Origin: an uncultured Nitrospina sp.
GTDB lineage: Bacteria; Nitrospinota; Nitrospinia; Nitrospinales; VA-1
Length of the DNA: 47,312 bases
Reading direction: 5' to 3'
NCBI GenBank assembly: GCA_937891765.1
Contig: CALAGQ010000093.1
Location: 1 to 47,312, forward strand
The stretch's first letter is position 1. Each line of letters starts with the position of its first letter. Of the stretch, positions 19,867 through 28,367 are shown in pieces. The notes beneath the pieces were generated by a model, which was not told the origin of the DNA, did no database searches, and saw nothing but the letters and a program-made list of their open reading frames with translations. Both the position numbers and the translations under genes were made by a program.

Positions 19867-21183
19867 ATGCCGGTTATTTCAATCATCGGTCCCAAAGGAG
19901 GGATCGGGAAAACCACCTTGTCCATCAACACGGCAGCTGCGCTGACGCGTTCGCTGAATAAATCGCTGACCCATGACAGCGTGTGCCTGTTTGACCTCGA
20001 TCTCAGGCTTCCCACCATTTCCAGCATTCTTGAGAGCCACCCACAGAAAACTTTTTATGATTTGTTCGAAACCCTGGCCAATAAAACCTATCAGGTTGAT
20101 TTTTTGCAATCGATTTACCGCATTCTCACCATTTTCCGGGCCTATCTGGATAAGGAAATTACAAAAGACAACCCGCAACTTGAAAAGGGACTGGCGTTAT
20201 ACAAAAACCTGAACATAGAATTGTTTCATTTCTCGGAGTTCCCTTTTGGCGATCACTTGCATGAGTTGTTTCTGGAACGCAGCCAGATTTACACCGTAGC
20301 CCAGATCAAGACTCTCAAACCGCTCCTGAAAAAAATAGACATGGGGCAGTTTAAACAGATCATGAAAAGGCATGAAGCCAACTCCAGACCCACCGCCGAT
20401 GAATACATCAATTATATTGAAGAGTTTAAATTTTCGTTGTTGGGCGGAGAGGTTCCTATTCTCGGAAAACGCAGCCATCGCAAACGTATTAACGAGCCGG
20501 CGTTTCTTCTTCTTTTCCTGGAGTTTATCAATGACTTGATAGAACGGTTCAACTATGTGATTCTCGATACGCCGGCGGGGGGTGTGAACCACCTTTCCTC
20601 ATTGATGAATTCGATTGATCAGGTTCTTTTTGTTTTTGACATGAGCAATAATATTGCGGTCAACGGTAGTATTGATGCCCTGCATTCTTTCATTGATTAT
20701 TATGAAGATTTTTATCAGGATTATCAGCAGGGAAGGTTGTCTGGATTGGACAAGGCTTATGTCAACCGCATGATCGCTACAAAAGGCGAGGCGGCGGTGA
20801 CGGAAATTCTGGGCAATAAAAAATTCGGAATTATTTTCAACCGTTGCCAGCAGTCCAAGGAAATCGCCAACTGCCTCGATCAGTTGAGGGAATATCTCGA
20901 TACCCTGGACCGGTTAGAAGAATATAAGGACAGGATTCATATGGTTGGAATGGTTCCCCATCATAAGATCATCAATATAACCAATAACCGTGGTACTTTG
21001 TTTTACGACAAGGACAGCGCGCTTTCGAACTGTATCAATTTGGTTGCGGAAAACATTATTACCGAAAACAAATTTAGCCCGACCCTTTCCAATAGCAATA
21101 ACGAAATTCTTCAATTTCTGCAAAAAAATGGAAAAGGCAGCTGGATAAGTCGTTTCAACAGAATTGCCAGCAGTCTAGGATAA
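19867..21183 (+). CDS. MinD/ParA-like ATPase with a long internal insertion
   Basis: A 438-residue P-loop ATPase. The deviant Walker A GPKGGIGKTT (residues 8-17) with signature Lys10 and the switch I segment CLFDLDLRLPTISSIL (40-55) are normal. The Walker B, YVILDTPAGG, does not come until residue 230, about 180 residues later instead of the usual 60-70. The insertion is helical and charged (for example AQIKTLKPLLKKIDMGQFKQ). No membrane-targeting amphipathic tail like that of MinD is obvious, though the C-terminus WISRFNRIASSLG could be a short one. It abuts rsmI and is eight bases before a bactofilin gene. I do not recognise a named family. Confidence 0.8.
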   Translation: MPVISIIGPKGGIGKTTLSINTAAALTRSLNKSLTHDSVCLFDLDLRLPTISSILESHPQKTFYDLFETLANKTYQVDFLQSIYRILTIFRAYLDKEITKDNPQLEKGLALYKNLNIELFHFSEFPFGDHLHELFLERSQIYTVAQIKTLKPLLKKIDMGQFKQIMKRHEANSRPTADEYINYIEEFKFSLLGGEVPILGKRSHRKRINEPAFLLLFLEFINDLIERFNYVILDTPAGGVNHLSSLMNSIDQVLFVFDMSNNIAVNGSIDALHSFIDYYEDFYQDYQQGRLSGLDKAYVNRMIATKGEAAVTEILGNKKFGIIFNRCQQSKEIANCLDQLREYLDTLDRLEEYKDRIHMVGMVPHHKIINITNNRGTLFYDKDSALSNCINLVAENIITENKFSPTLSNSNNEILQFLQKNGKGSWISRFNRIASSLG

Positions 21184-21191
21184 AATCTCTC

Positions 21192-21743
21192 ATGCGCGAA
21201 CTGAACAACAAGGTGCTCACCCCGGCCGAATTCCATTTTCTGGAAACCAGAAAATGGAACGGCGTCTACAATCAGGAAACCCGGGAGAAGCTTTACAGCA
21301 TCATTGAAAAACTAAATTTTGGAAAGAAAAACAGTTCCCGGGACGAGAAAAAACTACACAAAATCTTTCAGAATGCCAATTTCGGGATCCTTCTGGAAAA
21401 GAATACCCAAACCCGGGGAAAAATTACACACTCCGGCAAAGTGCAGGTCTCGGGAAATTTTGAGGGCGAAATTATTGCCCAGGCAGTTCTCATAGATAAA
21501 ACAGCCTCGGTGATGGCTAATATTGCCGCCGAAGTGGTGATGTGCAAGGGCAAGGTTTTCGGTGACATACGGGCCACCCATAAAATAAAAATCACCAAAG
21601 ATGCCGAGGTCAAGGGCGATATCCACGCCCCCAGTTTCATCATAGAGAAAGGCGCAATTTTTGATGGCCGTTGCTCTATGCCGAATATTAAAAACCCCCG
21701 ACCCCTCCTCCTGCTCAGCAATGCCTTGGGGAAAACCGGCTGA
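21192..21743 (+). CDS. Bactofilin with an N-terminal domain shared with the downstream L,D-transpeptidase
   Basis: A 183-residue protein in two parts. Residues 10-70 form a helical domain (core NGVYNQETREKLYSIIEKL and FQNANFGILLEK) that recurs at the start of the transpeptidase at 21891. Residues 75-165 are a bactofilin beta-helix: GKVQVSGNFEGEIIAQAVLI, then CKGKVFGDIRATHKIKI and VKGDIHAPSFIIEKGAIFDG. No membrane helix is present, so it should be cytoplasmic. It follows the MinD-like ATPase by eight bases and is followed 147 nt later by the transpeptidase. Confidence 0.88.
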   Translation: MRELNNKVLTPAEFHFLETRKWNGVYNQETREKLYSIIEKLNFGKKNSSRDEKKLHKIFQNANFGILLEKNTQTRGKITHSGKVQVSGNFEGEIIAQAVLIDKTASVMANIAAEVVMCKGKVFGDIRATHKIKITKDAEVKGDIHAPSFIIEKGAIFDGRCSMPNIKNPRPLLLLSNALGKTG

Positions 21744-21890
21744 ATTTATCCCGCCACAATTTATCCTGTTGAATACTAACGAGTTCCCGGATAAAATATC
21801 AGTGTCGCATCCTCCTTATTTAAAGCAATACTCGGGCGTCTCTAAAAACCACCCTTAGGGACCCTTTTAAATTTTTGCGGGCTGGGTTTT

Positions 21891-23045
21891 ATGAATTCTG
21901 AAAGCAAACTTATGACTTTAAGTATTACCGAATACAATCTGATCGGTAACAAAGACCCTAACGGAAGTTATGACCGCAAGACCCGCGAAAACCTGTATTG
22001 GATCATAGAAAAACTTCGAGCCCATACCCAAGCCCTATCCCGGCTCGAACGTCGCCTGCTGGAAAAATTCAACAACGCAACATTCGGTGCTCTGGAAGAA
22101 AAAGATAAAAAAGTAAAATTTGAAGTCGCCAGATATCGCTTATCCAACAATGTCAAACAAACCCTCAAATTGGTGGCCACCACCATCGGGATTTTAATTG
22201 TCAGCGGTTTCCTGATCTACCAATTTATTCTGGGTGCACAAACCCAGAAAAAAGTGGATGTGGCTTGGTATCAAGGTTTGAACAAGGTGGGTCTGGTCTC
22301 CAAAGAGGAAGTGGAGCAAATACGCGAAGACCTCACCTCAGCCTCTGTCGAGTTGGAAGAGACGCGCCAGTTCAATGCCGAGCTCAGCATGCAGATCGAG
22401 CAGATGATTTTGAATAACAAAGTCACGGAAAACCTGAAGTACATCCTCAAGCAGGTTTATAACAGCAAACAGGCAACCTATGTGCGCTCCGGCCAGACCA
22501 TGACTTTGAAGTACAACAACAAGGATGTGGCTTCCTTCAACTACAAAAAACCACAACTTTGGTACCTTTTGGGAATCGTTGAAAGCGGCATCCTGAGAGT
22601 TTATTACAACGATGAAGAAATTATGGAAATAGAAAGTATCTTCGGCAGGACGGGGGAAGAAACCCCGGTCGGAGAATATGAAATAAAGAACAGAGCTTAT
22701 AAACCGACCTGGTATAAAAAAGAAACCATAGACGGAAAAACACGGGTGCGGGCCATTCCTTTCGGTCATAAAGACCATGAGATCGGGCATTGGTGGTTGG
22801 GCATGAAACGGTTGGGTGATCCAGTCCCGGGCAGTTATGGCATCCACGGTGTCAATGCGGCCAAGGTCAACGAATTCTTCAAGAAAAACTTTGACTGGCG
22901 AAACGGTAGCGCCGGTTGTCCCAATATCCAGGAATGGTACCTGCATTTCCTGGCTAAGATGATTCCCATTGGAACCCGTGTTAATATTGTGCAGAAAGAT
23001 AAGTGGGTTAAAAAACGGGATTTCATCCCCCCATCCTCCGCTTGA
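21891..23045 (+). CDS. Membrane-anchored L,D-transpeptidase (YkuD fold) with a cytoplasmic bactofilin-type N-domain
   Basis: A 384-residue protein. Residues 10-72 repeat the domain of the preceding bactofilin (NGSYDRKTRENLYWIIEKL, FNNATFGALEEKD). One membrane helix spans about 92-115 (LKLVATTIGILIVSGFLIYQ). A coiled-coil-like stretch (136-185) leads to a YkuD domain: TGEETPVGEYEIKNR, SYGIHG with His319, and NGSAGCPN with catalytic Cys343, then IPIGTRVNIV. YkuD enzymes form 3-3 or lipoprotein cross-links in peptidoglycan. By the helix position the N-domain faces the cytoplasm and the enzyme the periplasm. Confidence 0.88.
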   Translation: MNSESKLMTLSITEYNLIGNKDPNGSYDRKTRENLYWIIEKLRAHTQALSRLERRLLEKFNNATFGALEEKDKKVKFEVARYRLSNNVKQTLKLVATTIGILIVSGFLIYQFILGAQTQKKVDVAWYQGLNKVGLVSKEEVEQIREDLTSASVELEETRQFNAELSMQIEQMILNNKVTENLKYILKQVYNSKQATYVRSGQTMTLKYNNKDVASFNYKKPQLWYLLGIVESGILRVYYNDEEIMEIESIFGRTGEETPVGEYEIKNRAYKPTWYKKETIDGKTRVRAIPFGHKDHEIGHWWLGMKRLGDPVPGSYGIHGVNAAKVNEFFKKNFDWRNGSAGCPNIQEWYLHFLAKMIPIGTRVNIVQKDKWVKKRDFIPPSSA

Positions 23046-23101
23046 TTGCCAGATACAGCAAATTCCCCAACCTCCTTCGTGGTAGGGGGAGCTTTAATGG
23101 A

Positions 23102-23122
23102 CCCCTCTTTTACAAAGAGGGG
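23102..23122. repeat. Hairpin repeat CCCCTCTTT-TAC-AAAGAGGGG
   Basis: A perfect 9-bp stem with a 3-nt loop between the transpeptidase and argH genes, followed by CTGGGGTGATTTAC. There is no T-run, so it is not a classical terminator. It looks like an interspersed palindromic repeat of a type common in many bacteria. Confidence 0.6.
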
Positions 23123-23174
23123 CTGGGGTGATTTACAACTGCAATATGCTGGGTAGTGGTAAAAGGTATATTTT

Positions 23175-24548
23175 ATGAAAAAACTTTGGGGTGGCCGGTT
23201 CAAACAATCGACCGATGCGTTGATGGAAACTTTCTCGGCTTCCATCTCTTTTGATAAGCGGCTTTACGCCTGCGATATCGAGGGAAGCATCGCGCATTGC
23301 AAAATGCTGGCACACTGTAAAATCATTTCCCCGTCCGAGTCGCAGAAAATCCAGAAAGGATTGAAACGGATTTTAAAGGAATGCGAAACGGGACGGTTCG
23401 AGTTCAGCGACAAGCTGGAAGATATTCATATGAATATCGAAAGCCGTCTGCGTGAAATCATAGGGCCCACTGCTGGCAAGCTCCACACCGCCCGCAGTCG
23501 CAACGACCAGGTCTGCCTGGACATTCGCCTCTATCTGCGCAACGAGGTGGATGAGACGGTGAAAGAAATCGATCGGGCGTGCAAAACCCTGGTGGCTCTT
23601 GCTAAAAAGAATATTGACCGGGTGATTCCGGGATACACGCATTTGCAGAGGGCACAACCGGTTTTGCTTTCGCATCACCTTCTGGCCTATGTGGAAATGT
23701 TGCTGCGCGACAAAGACCGTTTTCTGGATGCGCGAAAAAGGATCAACGTCATGCCTCTGGGATCAGCGGCATTGGCCGGAACCAATTTTCCCATCGACCG
23801 CCATTACACCGCCAAACTTTTAAAGTTCCCAGAAATTTCCCATAACAGCATGGACGCGGTGGCGGATCGGGATTTCGCCGCAGAGTTTTGCAGCGCGGCG
23901 GCTTTACTGATGATGCATCTCAGCCGCTTTGGCGAAGAACTTGTTATTTGGAATTCCAGCGAGTTCGGGTTTGTCGAGTTGTCCGATGCGTTCACCACCG
24001 GCAGCAGTATCATGCCGCAAAAAAAGAATCCTGATGCAGCAGAACTGATTCGGGGAAAATCCGGCCGTGTGTTTGGCAACTTGGTATCCCTTCTTACGTT
24101 AATGAAGGGATTGCCGCTGGCCTACAACAAAGATTTGCAGGAAGATAAAGAACCCTTATTCGATTCGGCGGATACGATCAAAGTCTGCCTGAAGATTTTC
24201 ACCGATATGATGAAGTCGGCAAAATTCACTGTGCTTTCAGACGAAGAACTGGAAGCCAGCGGATTTTTAACCGCCACGGATATGGCGGACTATCTGGTAT
24301 TGAAAGGAGTTCCCTTTCGTGAGGCGCATGAGATCACCGGAAAAACCGTCGCCTACTGTCTGGACAAGAAAAAAACCCTCGGCAACCTTTCGCTCAGCGA
24401 ACTTCGCAAGATTTCTAAGCGGTTTGAAAAGGATGTCACCGAACACATTGCCCTCAAGAACTCGGTGGATCGGAAAAACGTTTACGGGGGAACGGCAAAA
24501 AAACAGGTGAAGGTGCAGATTGCCCGATTGACGAAAAAACTGAAATAA
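23175..24548 (+). CDS. argH: Argininosuccinate lyase
   Basis: A 457-residue enzyme that splits argininosuccinate into arginine and fumarate, the last step of arginine synthesis. It starts MKKLWGGRFKQSTDALMETF and carries HTARSRNDQVCLDIRLYLR, GYTHLQRAQPVLLSHHLLAY and the fumarase/lyase signature GSSIMPQKKNPD. Length is normal for the family. A small lptM-like lipoprotein gene follows after nine bases; lysA, which often comes next in other genomes, is absent. Confidence 0.98.
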   Translation: MKKLWGGRFKQSTDALMETFSASISFDKRLYACDIEGSIAHCKMLAHCKIISPSESQKIQKGLKRILKECETGRFEFSDKLEDIHMNIESRLREIIGPTAGKLHTARSRNDQVCLDIRLYLRNEVDETVKEIDRACKTLVALAKKNIDRVIPGYTHLQRAQPVLLSHHLLAYVEMLLRDKDRFLDARKRINVMPLGSAALAGTNFPIDRHYTAKLLKFPEISHNSMDAVADRDFAAEFCSAAALLMMHLSRFGEELVIWNSSEFGFVELSDAFTTGSSIMPQKKNPDAAELIRGKSGRVFGNLVSLLTLMKGLPLAYNKDLQEDKEPLFDSADTIKVCLKIFTDMMKSAKFTVLSDEELEASGFLTATDMADYLVLKGVPFREAHEITGKTVAYCLDKKKTLGNLSLSELRKISKRFEKDVTEHIALKNSVDRKNVYGGTAKKQVKVQIARLTKKLK

Positions 24549-24557
24549 GGTGCGAGT

Positions 24558-24683
24558 ATGAAATTAAGAACGATTGTGCTCCTGTTGTTGATCCTGATAT
24601 TTTTCAGCGGCCAGGTTGGTTGTGGCAGGAAAGGCCCTCCTGTTCCTCCACCGGATATTGATAAACCGGAAAAACCCGCTTGA
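24558..24683 (+). CDS. Small LptM/YifL-like lipoprotein
   Basis: A 41-residue lipoprotein precursor starting MKLRTIVLLLLILIFF, with a hydrophobic signal to the lipobox region QVGC, and a mature part GRKGPPVPPPDIDKPEKPA. The CGRKGPxxPP motif is typical of LptM, which in E. coli assists maturation of the LPS translocon LptDE. A purine-rich AAGGTGCGAG precedes the ATG. Placement after argH is common for this family. A name by motif only. Confidence 0.75.
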   Translation: MKLRTIVLLLLILIFFSGQVGCGRKGPPVPPPDIDKPEKPA

Positions 24684-24751
24684 ATCTGGTGCTCGGTTTC
24701 GTTTAAAGTAATAAGCACACTTTCCGATATATAAGTAATAGCCTTAACTGC

Positions 24752-25225
24752 GTGCTGTCGATGACTTTTCGAATTAACAGGAAAAATTCGAGCTGGTGGA
24801 AGTTGATCTTTTTGGGGATCGTCGTTCCGCTGTTTTTGCTCCCGTTCATCCACTATCACCCCGAAACCATCCATCGCTACGAAGAACTTGCTGATGCCCA
24901 TCAACATCAGGCGCGTTATCATTCCACGACTTTGGAAGCATATGCCCATCTTGTTGGCGGGCATTTTTCTAATCCCGAGCTGGATGACCATTTTCACCAT
25001 GCGCACTCTTCCGAAACTGAGAGCGTTGATGACACCGATTTTTTTATCCTGGCTAAAGATTCCAAGTCCTTCAAGCAAGGGCTGGTTGTTACGCCAGGTT
25101 CCTCACATGGTGAATTTTACCATGCTCTGGTTTTTGTTCCGCTAGGTTCTGAAACCGTCTCCTTCAAATCGCGACTCAGTAGAAGCCCTTACTCTCCGCG
25201 TTCTCCGCCCAGCCTGTTTCTTTAA
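24752..25225 (+). CDS. Histidine-rich single-pass membrane protein preceding czcCBA
   Basis: A 157-residue protein; it may start at GTG 24752 or ATG 24761. One hydrophobic helix (WWKLIFLGIVVPLFLLPFI, about 15-33) is followed by a histidine-rich part: HYHPETIHRYEE, DAHQHQARYH and DDHFHHAHSSE, about 14 histidines in total. The mature part should face the periplasm. Such clusters bind Zn, Ni, Co or Cu. It lies 103 nt ahead of the outer-membrane component of a heavy-metal RND pump, so a metal-binding or sensing accessory role is likely. I do not recognise the family. Confidence 0.7.
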   Translation: MLSMTFRINRKNSSWWKLIFLGIVVPLFLLPFIHYHPETIHRYEELADAHQHQARYHSTTLEAYAHLVGGHFSNPELDDHFHHAHSSETESVDDTDFFILAKDSKSFKQGLVVTPGSSHGEFYHALVFVPLGSETVSFKSRLSRSPYSPRSPPSLFL

Positions 25226-25328
25226 TCCATTCATAACTTTTTAATTTTTCCACACCCTGAAATCGGGAGCGTGCTGTACTGTGCATGCATTTGGTTTTCA
25301 CGTGTGTGGAAAATCATTGGTGAAAAAA

Positions 25329-26630
25329 ATGAAACGTGTTTTAACAACCGGGGTTTGTCTGGTTTTAAGCTTTTTTATATCAGCTATCTCCTGGGCAGAA
25401 GAACAACAGAAAGCTTTAACTGGATCTATTACTTTGACCCAGGCCTTGCAGATTGCCTTGTTGCAAAATCCTGACCTGCAGGCTTTTTCATATGAAGTCC
25501 GAGCCCGGGAAGCTGAAGCCCTGCAGGCCGGGCTGGTTTCTAATCCCACACTCAATGTGCTGGTGGAAAACGCAGTCGGTTCGGGAAACTTCAATGGATT
25601 CGACCAAAGCGAAACCACGGTGCAACTGAGCCAACGGCTGGAGCTGGGAGATAAGCGCAACCTGAGGAGAAGCTCTGCGAATATATTAAAAGAAATTGCC
25701 GGATGGGATTATGAAGTCCAGCGTCTGGAAGTGTTGGCCCGTGCCTCGAAGGCTTTCGTTCATGTGCTAAAAGCTCAGCAAAAAGTTTCTTTATCAGGCG
25801 AAGGGGTGCAACTGGCCCGGAAATTTTTAAACGCAGTCTCCGAGAGAGTTACAGCGGGCAAGGTCCCGGCGATAGAAAAAATCAAGGCGCAGGTGGCTCT
25901 TGCCAATATGCGCATGGAAAAAGAACGGGCCGGGCAGGAACTGGAAAACACCCGCAGGAAATTATCCGTGCTGTGGGGGAACGCCGAACCTCAATTCGAC
26001 TCGGCTCAGGGAGATTTGTTCTTGATTCCCGACAAGCCTTTGCTGGAATTAACAACGTTGTCCTCCAATCCATCGCTTTCCAAATGGTCAACGGCTCTGG
26101 CGCATCGGCAGGCAGAGTTGGATATAGAGAATTCCAAAGCGGTTCCGGATCTTACCCTCAGCGGCGGTTATCGTCGGTTGGAACAAACGGATGATAACGC
26201 CTTGGTTTTTGGCGTGACCGTTCCCTTGAACTGGTTCAACCGCAATCAGGGAGGCATTGCCAAAGCCCGTCACAGGCTGTCTAAAGCCGAGGAAGAAAAA
26301 AAGGCGGCGGCGTTGAGAATGCAGGAAGCTTTGTTGCAAGCCCACAGTGAAGTTTCATTTTCCCACGCAAAAGTGATTTCAATCAAGTCGGAGGTTTTGC
26401 CAGGAGCCAAAAAAGCGTTTGATGCCATCAGCGAAGGTTATCGTTTCGGAAAATTTGGTTTGCTGGATGTGTTGGATAGTCAGAAAACATTCTTTCAGGT
26501 GCAAAGCCAATACCTCGATGCGCTGGCCAATTATCACAATGCCGTTACCGATGTGAAACGCCTGACCGGGGCTGGTTTCTCTGTCCAACACAAATCTCTT
26601 GAAAACGGAAAAGGAGAAAGCCAGCCATGA
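25329..26630 (+). CDS. czcC: Outer-membrane factor of heavy-metal RND efflux (CzcC/TolC-like)
   Basis: A 433-residue TolC-family protein. I place the start at the ATG of MKRVLTTGVCLVLSFFISAI, which gives a clean signal peptide ending SWA; the frame extends 16 codons upstream. Landmarks of the OEP family: ITLTQALQIALLQNPDLQAF near the mature N-terminus, long coiled-coil hairpins (for example RVTAGKVPAIEKIKAQVALA), and YRFGKFGLLDVLDSQKTFFQ near the C-terminus. Its stop overlaps the start of the adaptor gene by four bases, so czcC, czcB and czcA form one operon. Confidence 0.92.
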   Translation: MKRVLTTGVCLVLSFFISAISWAEEQQKALTGSITLTQALQIALLQNPDLQAFSYEVRAREAEALQAGLVSNPTLNVLVENAVGSGNFNGFDQSETTVQLSQRLELGDKRNLRRSSANILKEIAGWDYEVQRLEVLARASKAFVHVLKAQQKVSLSGEGVQLARKFLNAVSERVTAGKVPAIEKIKAQVALANMRMEKERAGQELENTRRKLSVLWGNAEPQFDSAQGDLFLIPDKPLLELTTLSSNPSLSKWSTALAHRQAELDIENSKAVPDLTLSGGYRRLEQTDDNALVFGVTVPLNWFNRNQGGIAKARHRLSKAEEEKKAAALRMQEALLQAHSEVSFSHAKVISIKSEVLPGAKKAFDAISEGYRFGKFGLLDVLDSQKTFFQVQSQYLDALANYHNAVTDVKRLTGAGFSVQHKSLENGKGESQP

Positions 26631-28351
26631 ACGGAAAGATTTCTTTCGGCGCAATTGCCATTCTGCTCATAGGTGCGGTGCTGGCCTGGGGCATTTTAAA
26701 TATGGACAAAGTTAAACCCAAAAATGATGAGCCCGCTAAACCAACTGAACAACGGGGAAAACACGGTGGCTGGTTGTTTGCCGAACGAGATTTCCAGGTA
26801 GAGGTGAAAATATTTGAAGACGGCATTCCTCCGCAATTCAGAGTTTACGTGGAACCACCCGCCGATCTTAATGAGGTCGGTTTAAATATTGTCTTAAAGA
26901 GGTTGGACCGGGTTGATGTCATTGGATTCAAACCTTCGGGAGAATATTTGTTAGGAGACAAGGTGGTTGCTGAACCGCATTCTTTTGACATGATCGTTAA
27001 CGCAAAATGGAAAGGGCAAAATTTTAAGTGGCAACTTTCCCAAACTGAAGGTCGGGCAGAATTTTCTCCAGAGGCGATTCAAAATGCGGGGCTTGTTTTT
27101 AAAAAAGCCGGGCCGGGAAAACTGGTGACAACGATACGACTACCGGGCGAGATTGGACTTAATGAGGAAAAGGTGGTCCACATTGTTCCAAGGGTAGATG
27201 GTGTCGTTAAAAAAGTATTTAAGGATCTGGGCGATCAGGTTTCCAGTGGCGAGATCATTGCCATTTTGGAAAGCCGGGAACTGGCAGACGCTAAGATCGA
27301 TTACCTGACTGCTACCAAGCAGGCCGACATGGCGAGAGCAGACCTCGACCGGGAAACACAGGTCTTTGACAACACTCAGCGCATGCTGGATCTGCTTGAG
27401 CAGGATCTGGACCCGGAAAAAATTTACAGTCAGCTCAAAGATCTGGTGATCGGAAAAAGCCGCGAACTGCTCATTCCAGCCTCTGCCAAATTGAGGCTGG
27501 CAAAGTCCATTCACCTGCGTGAAAAAGGGTTGCTGGAAAAGGGCATTTCGTCCGAATCGGAATATTTAGTCGCTTTGGAAGATTATAAAAGTGCCGAGGC
27601 CCGCTATATCGCACTGCGTGAAAAAATTTCCTACGACGGAGGATGGTCTCTCCGGCAAAAGAAAAAAACTTTGGAGATCGATCAGCTTAATCTGCAAACC
27701 GCTAACCAGAAACTGCTGGCACTGGGGCTGACCCCGGAAGAGGTCGAACAATTACTGGAACAGGATGAACGGCACTTTACCCAGTATGAACTGCGCGCTA
27801 CTTTAAACGGCACGGTTATCCAGAAACATTTAACGACTGGAGAAGCGGTCAAAAAAGATGATGACATTTTCCTGCTCGCGGATCTTTCAGAGGTGTGGGT
27901 AAATTTTGCCATACCGGAAAAAGAACTCAAGAAGGTTCGTCTGGGACAAAAAGTGCTTATCAAGGAGGAGCCTCAAACCATACTGGCAAAACTGTCTTAC
28001 CTCAGTTCGGTCATTGATGAAAAAACCCGAACGGTGACCGGTCGAGTGGTGATTCCCAATAAAGAGCGTGCCCTGCGCCCTGGGGGTTATGTCACGGTGG
28101 AACTGGTTTTAGGCGAGCGAGAAGTTCCTGTGGCAGTAGAACCGGCGGCCATTCAAAACTTCCGCGACTGGTCGGTGGTCTTTGTCAAATACGGAACACA
28201 ACTGGAAGCACGACCGTTGGAGCTTGGAGAAAACGATGGCAACAAGGTAGAAATTCTGCATGGCCTGAAAGCCGGGGATGAGTATGTGGCAAAAAACAGT
28301 TATGCGGTGAAGGCCGAGATTGAAAAATCCGGTGCCGTTCACAGTCATTAA
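26627..28351 (+). CDS. czcB: Periplasmic adaptor of heavy-metal RND efflux (CzcB-like)
   Basis: A 574-residue membrane-fusion protein with an N-terminal anchor helix (residues 7-25). A CzcB-type extra domain follows, beginning KHGGWLFAERDFQVEVKIFE and containing GIPPQFRVYVEPP. The barrel-sandwich lipoyl half-motif VVHIVPRVDGVVKKVFKDLG, a long hairpin (about 230-380) and the second half-motif (ELRATLNGTVIQKHLTTGEA) come next, then a beta-barrel. The C-terminus ends GAVHSH, a histidine-containing tail common in metal adaptors. It overlaps czcC by four bases. Confidence 0.93.
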   Translation: MNGKISFGAIAILLIGAVLAWGILNMDKVKPKNDEPAKPTEQRGKHGGWLFAERDFQVEVKIFEDGIPPQFRVYVEPPADLNEVGLNIVLKRLDRVDVIGFKPSGEYLLGDKVVAEPHSFDMIVNAKWKGQNFKWQLSQTEGRAEFSPEAIQNAGLVFKKAGPGKLVTTIRLPGEIGLNEEKVVHIVPRVDGVVKKVFKDLGDQVSSGEIIAILESRELADAKIDYLTATKQADMARADLDRETQVFDNTQRMLDLLEQDLDPEKIYSQLKDLVIGKSRELLIPASAKLRLAKSIHLREKGLLEKGISSESEYLVALEDYKSAEARYIALREKISYDGGWSLRQKKKTLEIDQLNLQTANQKLLALGLTPEEVEQLLEQDERHFTQYELRATLNGTVIQKHLTTGEAVKKDDDIFLLADLSEVWVNFAIPEKELKKVRLGQKVLIKEEPQTILAKLSYLSSVIDEKTRTVTGRVVIPNKERALRPGGYVTVELVLGEREVPVAVEPAAIQNFRDWSVVFVKYGTQLEARPLELGENDGNKVEILHGLKAGDEYVAKNSYAVKAEIEKSGAVHSH

Positions 28352-28367
28352 GAAAAGGAAGCGAACC

